64,000 nucleotides of DNA from Acerihabitans sp015654925 (GTDB lineage Bacteria; Pseudomonadota; Gammaproteobacteria; Enterobacterales; Enterobacteriaceae): NCBI RefSeq assembly GCF_047324175.1, contig NZ_CP178732.1:5146001-5210000 (forward strand). Direction: 5' to 3'. The position numbers and the translations under genes are program-made. Position 1 is the stretch's first letter. Each line of letters opens with the position of its first letter. This document shows, piece by piece, positions 24,744 through 34,206 of this stretch. The notes under the pieces are model-generated. The model was not told the origin of the DNA. It worked only from the letters and a program-made list of their open reading frames with translations, and searched no databases.

Positions 24744-26430
24744 GCTGATAAAAATCCTTGGCTGAATTAATCACCGGTTTGATAATGCCCGCGCGCACCG
24801 CGAAGTCGCCGAACGCCTCGCCGTCGCCGCGCCCGGCGGCCCAGCGGCCGATAAGCGCATCGGCCTGGGCCATAATGGCCTCGACGTCGATATTGTCCCG
24901 ATAAAGCCGCGGGATACGCGTGCCCGCCAGATTACCGCCGATATACAGACTGTAACGGCCGGGGCCGCGGCCGACCAGCCCCATTTCCGCCAGCATAGCG
25001 CGACCGCACCCGTTGGGACAGCCGGTGACGCGAAAAATTATCGCCTCTTCGCCCAGGCCGTGGCGGGCCAGTATGCTCTCCAGGCGCGCGACCAAATCCG
25101 GCAGCACCCGCTCCGCCTCCGCCATCGCCAGCGGGCAAGTGGGGAAAGACACGCAGGCCATGGCGCTTTTGCGCTGGGGGCTCAGCCGGTCGTCTATCAA
25201 GCCGTATTGCCGCGCCAGGGCGTCGATCAACGGCTTTTGCTGCTCGTCCACGCCGGCGATAACCAGATTCTGGTTCGGCGTTAAACGAAAATCCCCCCGG
25301 TGAATCCGGGCGATCGCGGCAATACCGGTTTTCAGCGGCGCGCCGGGCCGGTCCACCAGCCGTCCGCTGGGAATAAACAGCGTGAGGTGGTACTTGCCCT
25401 CCACCCCGGCCACCCAGCCGATGCGATCGCCGCGCGAGGTGAACCGATAGGGGCGCAGCGGCGCAAAATGCTGGCCGGACCGGCGCTCCACTTCCGCTTT
25501 AAACACCTCGACGCCCACCCGCTCCAGGGTATATTTGGTTTTGGCATTGCGGCGGTTGGAGCGGTTGCCCCAGTCCCGCTGGGTGGCCACCACCGCCTCG
25601 GCCACCGCCAGCGTGGCGTCCAGGCCGATAAACCCGAATTCGGTGGCCAGGCGGGGATACGTGCTGGTATCGCCCTGGGTCATGGCCAGCCCGCCGCCGA
25701 CCAGGACATTAAAGCCGATGAGCTTTCCGCCGTCTTCAATGGCGACAAAACTCAGATCGTTGGCATGTAAATCCACATCGTTTTGCGGTGGAATCACCAC
25801 GGCGGTTTTAAATTTGCGCGGCAGGTAGCTGTTGCCCAATACCGGCTCATCCTCGGGCTGCCGCACCTTTTCCCCATCCAGCCAGACTTCGGCATAGGCA
25901 TTGGTGCGCGGCAGCAGGTGCTCGGATATTTTTTTCGCCCATTCATAGGCATCCCGGTGCAATATGGATTCCACCGGATTGGCGGTGCAGAGCACGTTGC
26001 GGTTCACGTCGCCGGCGGTGGCGCGGGAATCCAGGCCCAACTGCTGCAACAGCCGGTGCACCGGTTTGATATCCCGCTTCAGCACGCCGTGAAACTGCAC
26101 CGTCTGGCGATTGGTAATGCGGATGCTGCCGTATAAGGTATGTTCGCTGGCGAAGGAATCCAGTCCCTGCCATTGGCCGGGGGTGATAATGCCCCCCGGC
26201 AGGCGGATGCGCAGCATGACCGTATGCAGCGGCTCCAGTTTCTGGTCCTGGCGCTCCTGGCGGATATCCCGGTCGTCCTGCTGGTACATACCGTGAAAAC
26301 GGATCAGTTGAAAATTGTCGCCGGTAAATCCCCCGGTCAGTTGATCGCTTAAATCCTCCGTCAAGGTCCCGCGCAACAAGCGGCTCTCGCTTTTTAAGCG
26401 TTCGTTGTCGGATAACTTATCATCGCTCAT
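24736..26430 (-). CDS. cysI: Sulfite reductase hemoprotein subunit (CysI)
   Basis: CysI reduces sulfite to sulfide through sirohaem and a 4Fe-4S cluster. The product is 564 residues from ATG 26430 (MSDDKLSDNERLKSESR); E. coli CysI is 570. The cluster cysteines are visible as FPTCPLAMAEA and TGCPNGCGRA, the latter supplying the bridging ligand. The N-terminal ferredoxin-like repeats (LHTVMLRIRLPGG) are normal. Neither cysJ (flavoprotein) nor cysH is next to it; instead a glutamine-amidotransferase gene overlaps its 3' end. It could be a second copy or use an electron donor encoded elsewhere. Confidence 0.93.
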   Translation of the reverse strand: MSDDKLSDNERLKSESRLLRGTLTEDLSDQLTGGFTGDNFQLIRFHGMYQQDDRDIRQERQDQKLEPLHTVMLRIRLPGGIITPGQWQGLDSFASEHTLYGSIRITNRQTVQFHGVLKRDIKPVHRLLQQLGLDSRATAGDVNRNVLCTANPVESILHRDAYEWAKKISEHLLPRTNAYAEVWLDGEKVRQPEDEPVLGNSYLPRKFKTAVVIPPQNDVDLHANDLSFVAIEDGGKLIGFNVLVGGGLAMTQGDTSTYPRLATEFGFIGLDATLAVAEAVVATQRDWGNRSNRRNAKTKYTLERVGVEVFKAEVERRSGQHFAPLRPYRFTSRGDRIGWVAGVEGKYHLTLFIPSGRLVDRPGAPLKTGIAAIARIHRGDFRLTPNQNLVIAGVDEQQKPLIDALARQYGLIDDRLSPQRKSAMACVSFPTCPLAMAEAERVLPDLVARLESILARHGLGEEAIIFRVTGCPNGCGRAMLAEMGLVGRGPGRYSLYIGGNLAGTRIPRLYRDNIDVEAIMAQADALIGRWAAGRGDGEAFGDFAVRAGIIKPVINSAKDFYQHD

Positions 26431-26753
26431 ATATTTGCTCCTGACGCCCGGCGGCGCCATGTTATTATTTTTTAAATAGCATTAATAAAAGGAGTTAAAC
26501 ATGTAAGCGGACGGGGGGATATAAACAGTCGGCGCGACTTTTTATATAACAGTTTATAGAGACAGGTTATTCCAGCAGGATACTATTTTTTATTACTTTA
26601 TTAAACCCTGTTATGGCGAAATGATATAACCCCCCGCCGCGGGATGTAAAACATGGCGCCCATAACCATATTTGCCTGACGCTTAACAGACAGCGGGGGG
26701 GTATTCTGGGCTATTATCGGGCTTGGTAGCGGATTCTCCGGGAAGATGACATT

Positions 26754-28712
26754 GTGGTTGTTAACTCTATTGCCCCCCTCGCCGCCGGCGCCGATAGCCG
26801 GCCGCAAGCGCCGGACGGCGGCGGCACGCCGGCCATCGCAGACTCCTGGCAGCGCTGTCGCCCGGTAATGCAGCCCGCCGTCTGGCGCATGCCGCACCGG
26901 GCGGCCGGCGCCACCTTTGCGTCCATTTGCCGGCGGAAAAACGATTTGCTGGTGCTGGGCCAGGCGGCGCTGGAAGATGCCTATGAATACATGGAGTCGC
27001 GCCCCTGCGTACTGCTGATCCTCGACGAGAGCGGCTGCACCCTGTGGCTATGCGGCCACGCATCCACCCGCGCGCAATTGGCGGCGCTGGGCATAGTGGA
27101 AGGCAGCTACTGGAGCGAAGGCCTGATGGGCACCAACGCGCCCGCCCTGGCCATGGCCTCGGGCAATCCGGTGCAAATCGCGGGCCGGCAGCATTTTAAA
27201 CGGGCGCTGCACCCCTGGCACTTTTGCGCCGCCCCGGTATACGACAATAGCGGCCGCCAGCGGGCGGTGATCGTCCTGGGCAGTCTGCTGGCGGAAAAGG
27301 CCGCCAGCGATTTGTCGCTGGCGCTGGTGCTGGCCCGCGAAGTCGGCAATTACCTGCACGCCGATAGTCTGCTGGGCGAAACCAATCGCCATCTCAACGC
27401 GCTTAACGCCCTGCTGGACGGGGTGGAGGACGGCGTATTGGCCTGGGACCAGCACGGCTGCCTGCAATACCTGAATTCCCGCGCGGCCGCCATGCTGGGG
27501 CTGGATGAAACCGAAAGCCTCGGCAAACCGGTGCTGGCGCTGCTCACCCTGCCGGCGCTGGTTATCCAGGCCATGCAAAACCGCAGCGCGCTAAGCCACG
27601 TCCAGGTGACGTTTGAACACCGGCAGCGCTTTATTCCGGCGCTGCTGACCCTAAAACCCATCCCCGACGGCGATCGGTGCGGTTTTATCGCCCTGCTCCA
27701 CCCCCAGGAACTGTTGCAGCAACTGGTGCATAACCAGCTTGGCCGGGTCAGCCACACGTTCGAGGATATGCCGGTGGCGTCGCTGGAGATGCGTCGGCTG
27801 GTGCGTTATGGCAAACAGGCGGCCAAAGGCGGGCATCCGGTGTTATTGCACGGTGAAGAAGGGGTGGGCAAGCAGCGCCTGGGCCAGGCGATTCATAATG
27901 CCAGCGACCGCGCCGCCGGGCCCTATATCGCGCTCAATTGCCAGGCGCTGCCGCAGAATTTGATGGCGCGGGAGTTTCTGGGCAGCGATGCCAGCGAAGG
28001 GGAATCCGGGCTGCCGAGTAAATTCGAGCTGGCCAACGGCGGCACGCTCTATCTGGAACAGGTGGAGTACCTGTCGCCGGAAATGCAGTCCGCCCTGCTG
28101 CAAATTATCAAAACCGGCATGCTGATGCGCGTCAATTCCAACCGGGTGATTCCGGTGAACGTGCGGATCATCGCCGCCACCGGCGCCGATTTGCCCCTGC
28201 TGGTCAAGCAAAACCGTTTTCGCCGCCAGCTGTTTTACACCCTGCAATCTTTTGAACTGCATATTCCGCCCCTGCGCCAGCGCCAGCAGGATATCCCGCT
28301 GCTGGTACAGGAGTGCCTGGCGGCGCTGGGCCGGCATTTCCAGTGCCGCTACCGCATCGGGGCGGAAGTGATGCAGCAGTTCGGGCTCTATCCCTGGCCG
28401 GGGAACGATCAGGAACTGAAAAGCGCGGTGGAGCGCGCCGCCATGACCTGCCGCAACAATCACATTTGTCTTAACGATTTGCCGGAGTATCTCTTACAGG
28501 AACGGACGCTGGCGGAGCCGGACATGCCGGATATGCCCCCCATGCTCTCGCTGGCGGATCTGGAGCGCCAGGCCATTATCCGCGCGGCGCGGGTCTGCCA
28601 CGGACAGTTAAACGAGATGGCGCCGCTGCTGGGCATCGGCCGCACCACGCTGTGGCGCAAGATCAAGCAATATCATCTGGAGATTGGGCAATTCAAGGGG
28701 GATGGGGGCTGA
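26754..28712 (+). CDS. dhaR: DhaR, activator of the dihydroxyacetone kinase operon
   Basis: A 652-residue enhancer-binding-type regulator starting at GTG 26754 after GGGAAG. An N-terminal GAF-like part (about 40-190), a PAS part (about 200-310), an AAA+ domain (about 335-545, Walker A GEEGVGKQRL) and a Fis-type helix-turn-helix at the end (LLGIGRTTLWRKIKQY) are visible. The sigma-54 contact loop GAFTGA is absent, as in E. coli DhaR, which works with sigma-70. In E. coli DhaR is switched by DhaL and DhaK. Here it converges on the dhaKLM operon, ending 59 bases from dhaM. Confidence 0.92.
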   Translation: MVVNSIAPLAAGADSRPQAPDGGGTPAIADSWQRCRPVMQPAVWRMPHRAAGATFASICRRKNDLLVLGQAALEDAYEYMESRPCVLLILDESGCTLWLCGHASTRAQLAALGIVEGSYWSEGLMGTNAPALAMASGNPVQIAGRQHFKRALHPWHFCAAPVYDNSGRQRAVIVLGSLLAEKAASDLSLALVLAREVGNYLHADSLLGETNRHLNALNALLDGVEDGVLAWDQHGCLQYLNSRAAAMLGLDETESLGKPVLALLTLPALVIQAMQNRSALSHVQVTFEHRQRFIPALLTLKPIPDGDRCGFIALLHPQELLQQLVHNQLGRVSHTFEDMPVASLEMRRLVRYGKQAAKGGHPVLLHGEEGVGKQRLGQAIHNASDRAAGPYIALNCQALPQNLMAREFLGSDASEGESGLPSKFELANGGTLYLEQVEYLSPEMQSALLQIIKTGMLMRVNSNRVIPVNVRIIAATGADLPLLVKQNRFRRQLFYTLQSFELHIPPLRQRQQDIPLLVQECLAALGRHFQCRYRIGAEVMQQFGLYPWPGNDQELKSAVERAAMTCRNNHICLNDLPEYLLQERTLAEPDMPDMPPMLSLADLERQAIIRAARVCHGQLNEMAPLLGIGRTTLWRKIKQYHLEIGQFKGDGG

Positions 28713-28771
28713 ACTCCCAGGCCGCCGGATAATGGCTTACCCGGCATCCCCCGTGGCCCGCGCCGGCGGCG

Positions 28772-30235
28772 TTATGCCGTGACCTGCGCCAGGCTAAGCG
28801 TGCCGGCCGCGGGATCGAGAGTTGCCGCCTGGCCGGTTTGAGTCGCCTCCAGGCAGCCGCTTAACCCCACCACCATCGGAATCCCCAGCGCGCGCGCCAG
28901 AATGGCGCTATGGGACAATATATCCCCGCGCTCCAGGCCAATGCCCTTCACCCGCTGCCGATCCATGGCGATCATTTCCGACGGAAACAGCTCGCCGGCG
29001 ATCACCAGTACGCCAAGGTTCGCCACGGGGGCGGCCAGCGCCGGCGGCGGCGGTTCAGCGGCTAAATAGCCCAGCAGGCGGTTAAGGATATCGCGCACAT
29101 CCAGCTCCCGGGCGCGCAGATAGAGATCCTCCATGGCGCCATACTCCCGCGCAATCGCCATGAGCTCCCGCGCCAGCGCCGCATCGGCCCCCAGCAAGTC
29201 CTGCTTTATCCGCCGCTCCACGGCCTGTAGCAAATCCTCATCATCCAGCAGCAGTTGATGGGCGCTGAAAATCGCCCCCTGCTCTTCTCCTATCAGCGTC
29301 ACGGCCTGCTGCGCCAGCCGGCCCAAATCACCGATAACCGCCGCAATCGCCGTCCGCATCCGGCCGATCTCCGCGGCGATCTGGCCCTGGCCGATGGGGT
29401 CGGGACGGGGCTGATGGCGTACCGGCCGCAGTTGCAGCACCGGCGCGCTAATGCTGCCCGGAGGGACCGGCGTGCCGGTCAGGATCTGCCCGGATGGCGG
29501 GGCGATAGCCTCGCCAAACCCCTGCCGCGCCAGGTCGCTGAACGCTTCAAGCGCCTGCGCCGCCTGGGGGCCGCTGGCCAGCAGGCTAATGGTGTCCCCC
29601 TGGCGGATTTGCAACGCCGCCAACTGGTTCAAGCTGCGCGGATCGGCGCCGCGGCCGGCTTTCTCCAGCCGCAGATCCGCCTGGAAGGGCGCCAGCGCGC
29701 CCGCCAGTTTGGCGGCCGGCCGCACATGCAGGCCGTTGGGATTAAGCACGGTCCAGCTGACGCGTTGGCTATCGGCGGGCATCGCCGGCGGCGACGGCCC
29801 GGCGGCGGGCGCGTCCGGATCGTCCTGCCCGGCCAGTTGGCCCATTTTGGCCGCCAATGCGCCCAGGGCTTCCGCCCTGACCCGCGCTAAATCCCCGCCG
29901 GCGGAAGCGGCGACCACCGCGGCCAGGGCGCCTTCCACCAGCGGCGCGGCGCATAACCGCACCCGCCGCGCCACGTCAGGCGCCAATAAATCCAGCGCCG
30001 TTTCGGCGCTCAGCAGCGCGCTGCCCAGATCCATCAACACCAATACGCCGGAAGGATCGTCCACCGATTCGATGGCTTCCATTACCTTAATCGCATCGGT
30101 GCCGATGGGATGCTCCGCGTCGTCCACGCCGGCGGCGATGGCCAGCCGGCACCCGTCCTGCATCATTTGCCCGGCCAATTGCTCGACGCCCTGCGCCAGC
30201 AGCAGGCTATGGGACACTACCACGATATTGACCAT
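28772..30235 (-). CDS. dhaM: DhaM, PTS phosphoryl carrier for dihydroxyacetone kinase
   Basis: A 487-residue fusion that passes phosphate from the PTS to DhaL-bound ADP. The order is an EIIA-mannose-like domain (active His9 in VVSHS), an HPr domain (His in NPNGLHVRPAAKLA, about 166-179), and the N-terminal part of enzyme I (phospho-His in GDILSHSAILAR, about 440). This three-domain form matches E. coli DhaM. The start follows GGAGGAGAT. It is the last gene of dhaK-dhaL-dhaM. Confidence 0.95.
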   Translation of the reverse strand: MVNIVVVSHSLLLAQGVEQLAGQMMQDGCRLAIAAGVDDAEHPIGTDAIKVMEAIESVDDPSGVLVLMDLGSALLSAETALDLLAPDVARRVRLCAAPLVEGALAAVVAASAGGDLARVRAEALGALAAKMGQLAGQDDPDAPAAGPSPPAMPADSQRVSWTVLNPNGLHVRPAAKLAGALAPFQADLRLEKAGRGADPRSLNQLAALQIRQGDTISLLASGPQAAQALEAFSDLARQGFGEAIAPPSGQILTGTPVPPGSISAPVLQLRPVRHQPRPDPIGQGQIAAEIGRMRTAIAAVIGDLGRLAQQAVTLIGEEQGAIFSAHQLLLDDEDLLQAVERRIKQDLLGADAALARELMAIAREYGAMEDLYLRARELDVRDILNRLLGYLAAEPPPPALAAPVANLGVLVIAGELFPSEMIAMDRQRVKGIGLERGDILSHSAILARALGIPMVVGLSGCLEATQTGQAATLDPAAGTLSLAQVTA

Positions 30236-30262
30236 ATCTCCTCCCGCTATCCCGCCGTGCGC

Positions 30263-30898
30263 TTATTCACGGCTGGCCACCTGGTAAAGCGCCTCGATCA
30301 TCAGCATGGCCGAGGTGGCGCCGGGATCTTGATGGCCGATGCTGCGCTCGCCCAGATAACTGGCCCGCCCTTTGCGCGCCTGCATGGTAATCGTGGCCGC
30401 CAGCGCCTGCTGCGCCCGGGTCACGCCCCGTTGCAGCGCATCCACGATCGTCAGGTCTTGATCCCGCGCCTGCTCCAATTCGTCCACCACCGGCAGCCAG
30501 ACATCGCACATGGTTTTATCCCCCGGCTCCGCTTTGCCGCGCATCACCACGCCCTCCGCCCCCTCTTTCAGCATCAGGCAGAGCGCCGGCAAATCGAGGC
30601 TTTGCTTGGCATTGGTGCTTTGCGCCGCGCGAATAAAGAACGTGCCCAGCAGCGGGCCGCTGGCCCCGCCCACGCTCGACAGCAGCGTCATGCCGGTATT
30701 CTTTAAAATAAACCCGATATCCTTGTCCGCCACCGACGGCAATTTCTCCAGCACTTTATCAAAGCCGCGGTTCATATTCAGGCCATGGTCGCCGTCGCCG
30801 ATATCCGAATCCAGCTGGGTCAGGAACACCCGCTGGGCGGTAAAAACCGCGGCGCACTGCTCCAGCCAACCGACAATATGCTGTTTGGTGATAACCAT
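30263..30898 (-). CDS. dhaL: DhaL, nucleotide-binding subunit of dihydroxyacetone kinase
   Basis: A 211-residue protein that holds ADP as a permanent cofactor and transfers phosphate to dihydroxyacetone on DhaK. The metal-binding aspartates are in LDSDIGDGDHG (about 31-41), and the GGASGPLLGTFF loop is typical. GGAGGAACGA precedes the ATG. It starts 15 bases after dhaK. Confidence 0.95.
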   Translation of the reverse strand: MVITKQHIVGWLEQCAAVFTAQRVFLTQLDSDIGDGDHGLNMNRGFDKVLEKLPSVADKDIGFILKNTGMTLLSSVGGASGPLLGTFFIRAAQSTNAKQSLDLPALCLMLKEGAEGVVMRGKAEPGDKTMCDVWLPVVDELEQARDQDLTIVDALQRGVTRAQQALAATITMQARKGRASYLGERSIGHQDPGATSAMLMIEALYQVASRE

Positions 30899-30913
30899 TC
30901 GTTCCTCCAGGAA

Positions 30914-31984
30914 TTAGCAGCCCCAACGCAGGGCCGGGGTATTAACCGGTGCGTCCCATAATGCCAGCAGCGGATCGTCGACTTGGAGCAGGGTGATGGA
31001 GATGCCCTGCATATCCAGCGAAGTACAGTAGGACCCGATAAGCTTGCGTTCAATCGTCAGGCCGAACTCATCGCAGCACTGCGCCAGGCGGTGCCAGACG
31101 CCATACAGTTCGGATAACGGCGTGGCCCCCAGATTGTTCACCAGCGCAATCACCCGATCGCCTTTGGCCAGCGCCTGCTTGGTCTGGCGCGTCTCCTGCC
31201 AGTCCCCCGCCAGCCGATCCCAGTGGCGCAGGGTGCGCTGATAATGACCATGCTCGATCAGGGTGGTAAACATGCTGTCCACCGTCTCGTTGAGCGAGCC
31301 GAAAGGACGGCGTTCGATACCGGGTTCGCCGTGAATGCCGATGCCGAACTCCATCTCGTTTTCCGCCAGCGCAAACGACGGCTTGCCGGCGGCCGGTACG
31401 GTGCAGGCGCCCAGGGCGATGCCCAGCGAGTGCCCCTGATTATTGATGCGCTCCCCCAGCGCCCGGCATTCATCCAGCGAATCGCCGCGCGCGGCGGCGG
31501 CGCCGAGCAGTTTTTCAATCAGTACGGTATTGGCCACCCCGCGCCGGCCGGTGGTAAACAGGCTGTCTTTCACCGCCACGTCATCGTCAATCACCAGCGT
31601 CGCGACGGCCGTTCCGCTGGCGTGCAGCAACTCCGCCGCCGTCTCGAAATTCAGGATATCGCCGGTATAGTTCTTGATCAGCATAAGTACGCCCTGACCG
31701 CCGTCAATGGCCTGCCCGCAGTCATACATCTGATCCGGCGTCGGGGAAGTGAAAATTTCGCCGGGGCAGGCGCCGGCCAGCATGCCTTCGCCGACATATC
31801 CGCAATGCATCGGTTCATGGCCGCTGCCGCCGCCGGACATTAACGCCACTTTGCCGGCCGCCGCACCCGCGCTGCGGGTCACAAACAGCGGTTCCTCGTG
31901 CAATCGCAGTTCGGGATGGGCCTCCACCAGGCCGTGCAGTTGTTCGTGCAGTACCGCTTCAACGCTGTTGATTAATTTTTTCAT
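30914..31984 (-). CDS. dhaK: DhaK, dihydroxyacetone-binding subunit
   Basis: DhaK binds dihydroxyacetone covalently through a histidine. The ATG at 31984 (MKKLINSVEAVLHEQL) has CGGAGC upstream, giving 356 residues; a longer in-frame reading has no support. SGGGSGHEP (about 51-59) is the substrate loop and GIHGEPGIERRPF holds the active His. It opens the dhaKLM operon. The 214-base gap upstream, up to the rpiR-type gene, must contain the DhaR-controlled promoter. Confidence 0.95.
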   Translation of the reverse strand: MKKLINSVEAVLHEQLHGLVEAHPELRLHEEPLFVTRSAGAAAGKVALMSGGGSGHEPMHCGYVGEGMLAGACPGEIFTSPTPDQMYDCGQAIDGGQGVLMLIKNYTGDILNFETAAELLHASGTAVATLVIDDDVAVKDSLFTTGRRGVANTVLIEKLLGAAAARGDSLDECRALGERINNQGHSLGIALGACTVPAAGKPSFALAENEMEFGIGIHGEPGIERRPFGSLNETVDSMFTTLIEHGHYQRTLRHWDRLAGDWQETRQTKQALAKGDRVIALVNNLGATPLSELYGVWHRLAQCCDEFGLTIERKLIGSYCTSLDMQGISITLLQVDDPLLALWDAPVNTPALRWGC

Positions 31985-32198
31985 ACGTTGCTCCGCCATC
32001 AGAGAGATAAGAAATAGGCTATGGGTACTTACTATAAAGCGGAGATTCTTGCAGGGTGATAGCGGCGGAAAAAGTTCCATTATGAAACATTGCGCCGCCG
32101 GCGACGTTTTATTATGAAACGGCCAACCGGCAAATAATGCCAGAAAGTGAGCTGCCGCACACAATGGAGGGAAGAGGAATTAAGAGAGGAACCCCGGC

Positions 32199-33413
32199 TT
32201 ATGCCATATCGTCCAGCGCCCGGCGCGCGCGTTCGAGCTGGGCCTTTCGTTCTTCCGGCGCCTGGAGGGCCAACTGCGTCAGCAGCAGATCGAGGGTCAA
32301 TAACAGGCCGTAACGCGCCGCCCCCGATTGGGAAATAGTCGCCACGCTGTCGGTATTGAGCGGCAGAACCACCCCCGCCAGCGTAGCCAGGGCGCTGGCC
32401 GCGGGAACCATGGCGATAACCGGGGCGCCGTACCCTCCGGCAATGCGGGCGGCGGCCAGCAGATCCGGGTTTTCCCCGGTCATGGAGAGCGCCAGCACCG
32501 CCTGCCGCGGCCCCAAATTAGCCGCCGTGATACGCATCATTTCAGCGTCATGGTAAGCAAACGCCGGATAACCGGCGCGCATTAACCGGTGCTGCAAATC
32601 GTTGGCCAGCAGCGTGGCGCTGCTGCCGGTGCTGAACAGATAAATACCCTGCGACTGGTTTAAAATTTCGCTGGCGCGGGTAAACGCCCGCGCTTCGAAT
32701 TGCAGCAAGTGCCGGTGCAAAGTCTGCTCGATCTCCGCCACCGTCTGGCGCCACAGCAAAGGGATGGAGTCCGGCACGGGGGGCGCGGCGGGCAAATAAC
32801 GTGAACCGACGGCGCTGGCCTGCGCCAGCTTCATGCGCAAATCGCGGATATCATCGCAGCCAATGGATTTGGCAAAGCGGGTGATGGTGGCGGGGCTGAC
32901 TCCGGCCTGCGCAGCCAATTGCTCAATAGTGGCCGACGAGGCGAACGGCACATCGTCAAGGATCGCCTGGGCGACTTTGGCTTCCTGCTGGCTAAGCTGA
33001 TTAAGCTGCGCGCGGATTTGGTAAATAATATCGCCAATATCTTCTTCAGCGCCAATCGAGCGGGCAAACAGGCCGATGGCCGCGGCGCTGACGCCCGGCA
33101 GCTTGCCAATGGCGGAGGCCGAGGCAAACGCCACGTCCATATTGCCTAATACCGGCGGCGCGACCGGGATTTCGGCGGCCGCGGCCGGGGGCTGCTGTTC
33201 ACGCATACGATAAATAAAATCGTTCAGATCCGCGCAACCCAGGGATTTGGCGAAATTGCCGACAATTTCCTTGCTCACGCCGGCCCGGGCCGCCAATTGA
33301 TCGATAGTCGCGGTGGAAGCGAACGTGGGATTCTCCAGGATGGTTTTGGCGACCCTGGCTTCCTGACGATTAAATTGGTTTTGCCTGAACTGAATTTGAT
33401 AAACGATATCCAT
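32199..33413 (-). CDS. RpiR/MurR-family regulator with repeated HTH region
   Basis: A 404-residue sugar-phosphate-responsive regulator from ATG 33413. Ordinary RpiR proteins have one N-terminal HTH_6 domain and a SIS domain, about 280 residues in all. Here residues about 1-72 are one HTH_6 unit (NQFNRQEARVAKTILE, FASTATIDQLAARAGVS). A shortened copy follows (FASASAIGKLPGVSAAAIGLFARSIG). Then comes a full third copy (NQLSQQEAKVAQAILD, FASSATIEQLAAQAGVSPATI). The SIS domain (about 235-390) carries FSTGSSATLLA. It faces the beta-glucoside PTS operon across about 400 bases with palindromic operator candidates, so it very likely controls that operon. Confidence 0.88.
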   Translation of the reverse strand: MDIVYQIQFRQNQFNRQEARVAKTILENPTFASTATIDQLAARAGVSKEIVGNFAKSLGCADLNDFIYRMREQQPPAAAAEIPVAPPVLGNMDVAFASASAIGKLPGVSAAAIGLFARSIGAEEDIGDIIYQIRAQLNQLSQQEAKVAQAILDDVPFASSATIEQLAAQAGVSPATITRFAKSIGCDDIRDLRMKLAQASAVGSRYLPAAPPVPDSIPLLWRQTVAEIEQTLHRHLLQFEARAFTRASEILNQSQGIYLFSTGSSATLLANDLQHRLMRAGYPAFAYHDAEMMRITAANLGPRQAVLALSMTGENPDLLAAARIAGGYGAPVIAMVPAASALATLAGVVLPLNTDSVATISQSGAARYGLLLTLDLLLTQLALQAPEERKAQLERARRALDDMA

Positions 33414-33508
33414 GACCAAGATGTCCCATTTTTGCGCCGACCGGCCAGCCCCGATCAAATTAACGTAGTTTGCGTACCGGTTAAAGGCCTGGCCCTTAGG
33501 ATACCTCA

Positions 33509-33525
33509 GTGAAAATATTTTTCAT
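33509..33525. promoter_or_regulatory. Candidate RpiR operator 1
   Basis: GTGAAAATATTTTTCAT, a near-palindrome of the TGAAA-N-TTTCA kind used by RpiR-family regulators. It is close to the regulator gene. Confidence 0.5.
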
Positions 33526-33654
33526 AGGTCCCTCACAATTTTGGCGTATGGGGCGTCATGAAAAAAGACTTTATTTATAAATCACTTTAAATCAACATGT
33601 TATAATAAATTGCACATCTTGAATTTTTCATAAAAATCGATGATGATCACATTG

Positions 33655-33671
33655 ATGAAAAATATTTTCAT
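33655..33671. promoter_or_regulatory. Candidate RpiR operator 2
   Basis: ATGAAAAATATTTTCAT is the inverse of operator 1 except for one end base. It lies about 145 bases before the IIB start, well placed to control the PTS operon. Confidence 0.5.
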
Positions 33672-33816
33672 TGACAGATGTTTTCAACTTGCTGTTTTTT
33701 AATGATTTTTTATTTCCATAATTAAAAGCTATGGGCCCAAGGTATTTACAACCGGTCATCGCTGCTGTTTTATGTTTATACCAAGCGAGGATTGCCTGTT
33801 ATAGGGAAGCAAAAAA

Positions 33817-34122
33817 ATGAAAAAGATTATTTTATGCTGCGCCGCCGGCATGTCCACCAGCATGCTGGTGCAAAAAATGAAAGCCGAGGCTAAAAAACGC
33901 GAATTGGAGATCGATATCCAGGCGATCCCGGTGGCGGAATTTGAACAAGTGGTGGCGCAGGCGGATATTATTCTGCTTGGCCCGCAGGTGAAATATGAAT
34001 ATTCCCGGTTATCCGCCATTGCCACGCCGCTGGGTAAACCCGTGGCGGTAATCGATATGCTGGATTACGGCACCATGCGTGGGGATAAAGTATTGGATAA
34101 AGCGCTTAGCCTTATTTCCTGA
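33817..34122 (+). CDS. PTS lactose/cellobiose-type IIB component
   Basis: A 101-residue cytosolic phosphocarrier. The phospho-cysteine motif is at the start (KKIILCCAAGMSTS, Cys near 7-8), as in IIB-cellobiose proteins. GGGAAGC precedes the ATG. It is the first gene of the operon IIB-IIA-glycosidase-IIC. It takes phosphate from IIA and passes it to the sugar in IIC. Confidence 0.94.
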   Translation: MKKIILCCAAGMSTSMLVQKMKAEAKKRELEIDIQAIPVAEFEQVVAQADIILLGPQVKYEYSRLSAIATPLGKPVAVIDMLDYGTMRGDKVLDKALSLIS

Positions 34123-34206
34123 CGCCTCTTAATTAAATCAACGCGTGAATGTTTTGCTTCACGCGCCGGGTGAGCTATGCCTGAACAGCGGCAAACGGGG
34201 GGCAAT

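Larger units (their letters stand above)
33414..33816. promoter_or_regulatory. AT-rich divergent promoter region, rpiR-type gene and PTS operon
   Basis: About 400 bases, very AT-rich. It contains two near-palindromes with the same core (33509-33525, 33655-33671) and a weaker related TGAATTTTTCA at 33620-33630. GATCACA near 33646 could be half of a CRP site. No gene is seen. Confidence 0.5.
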
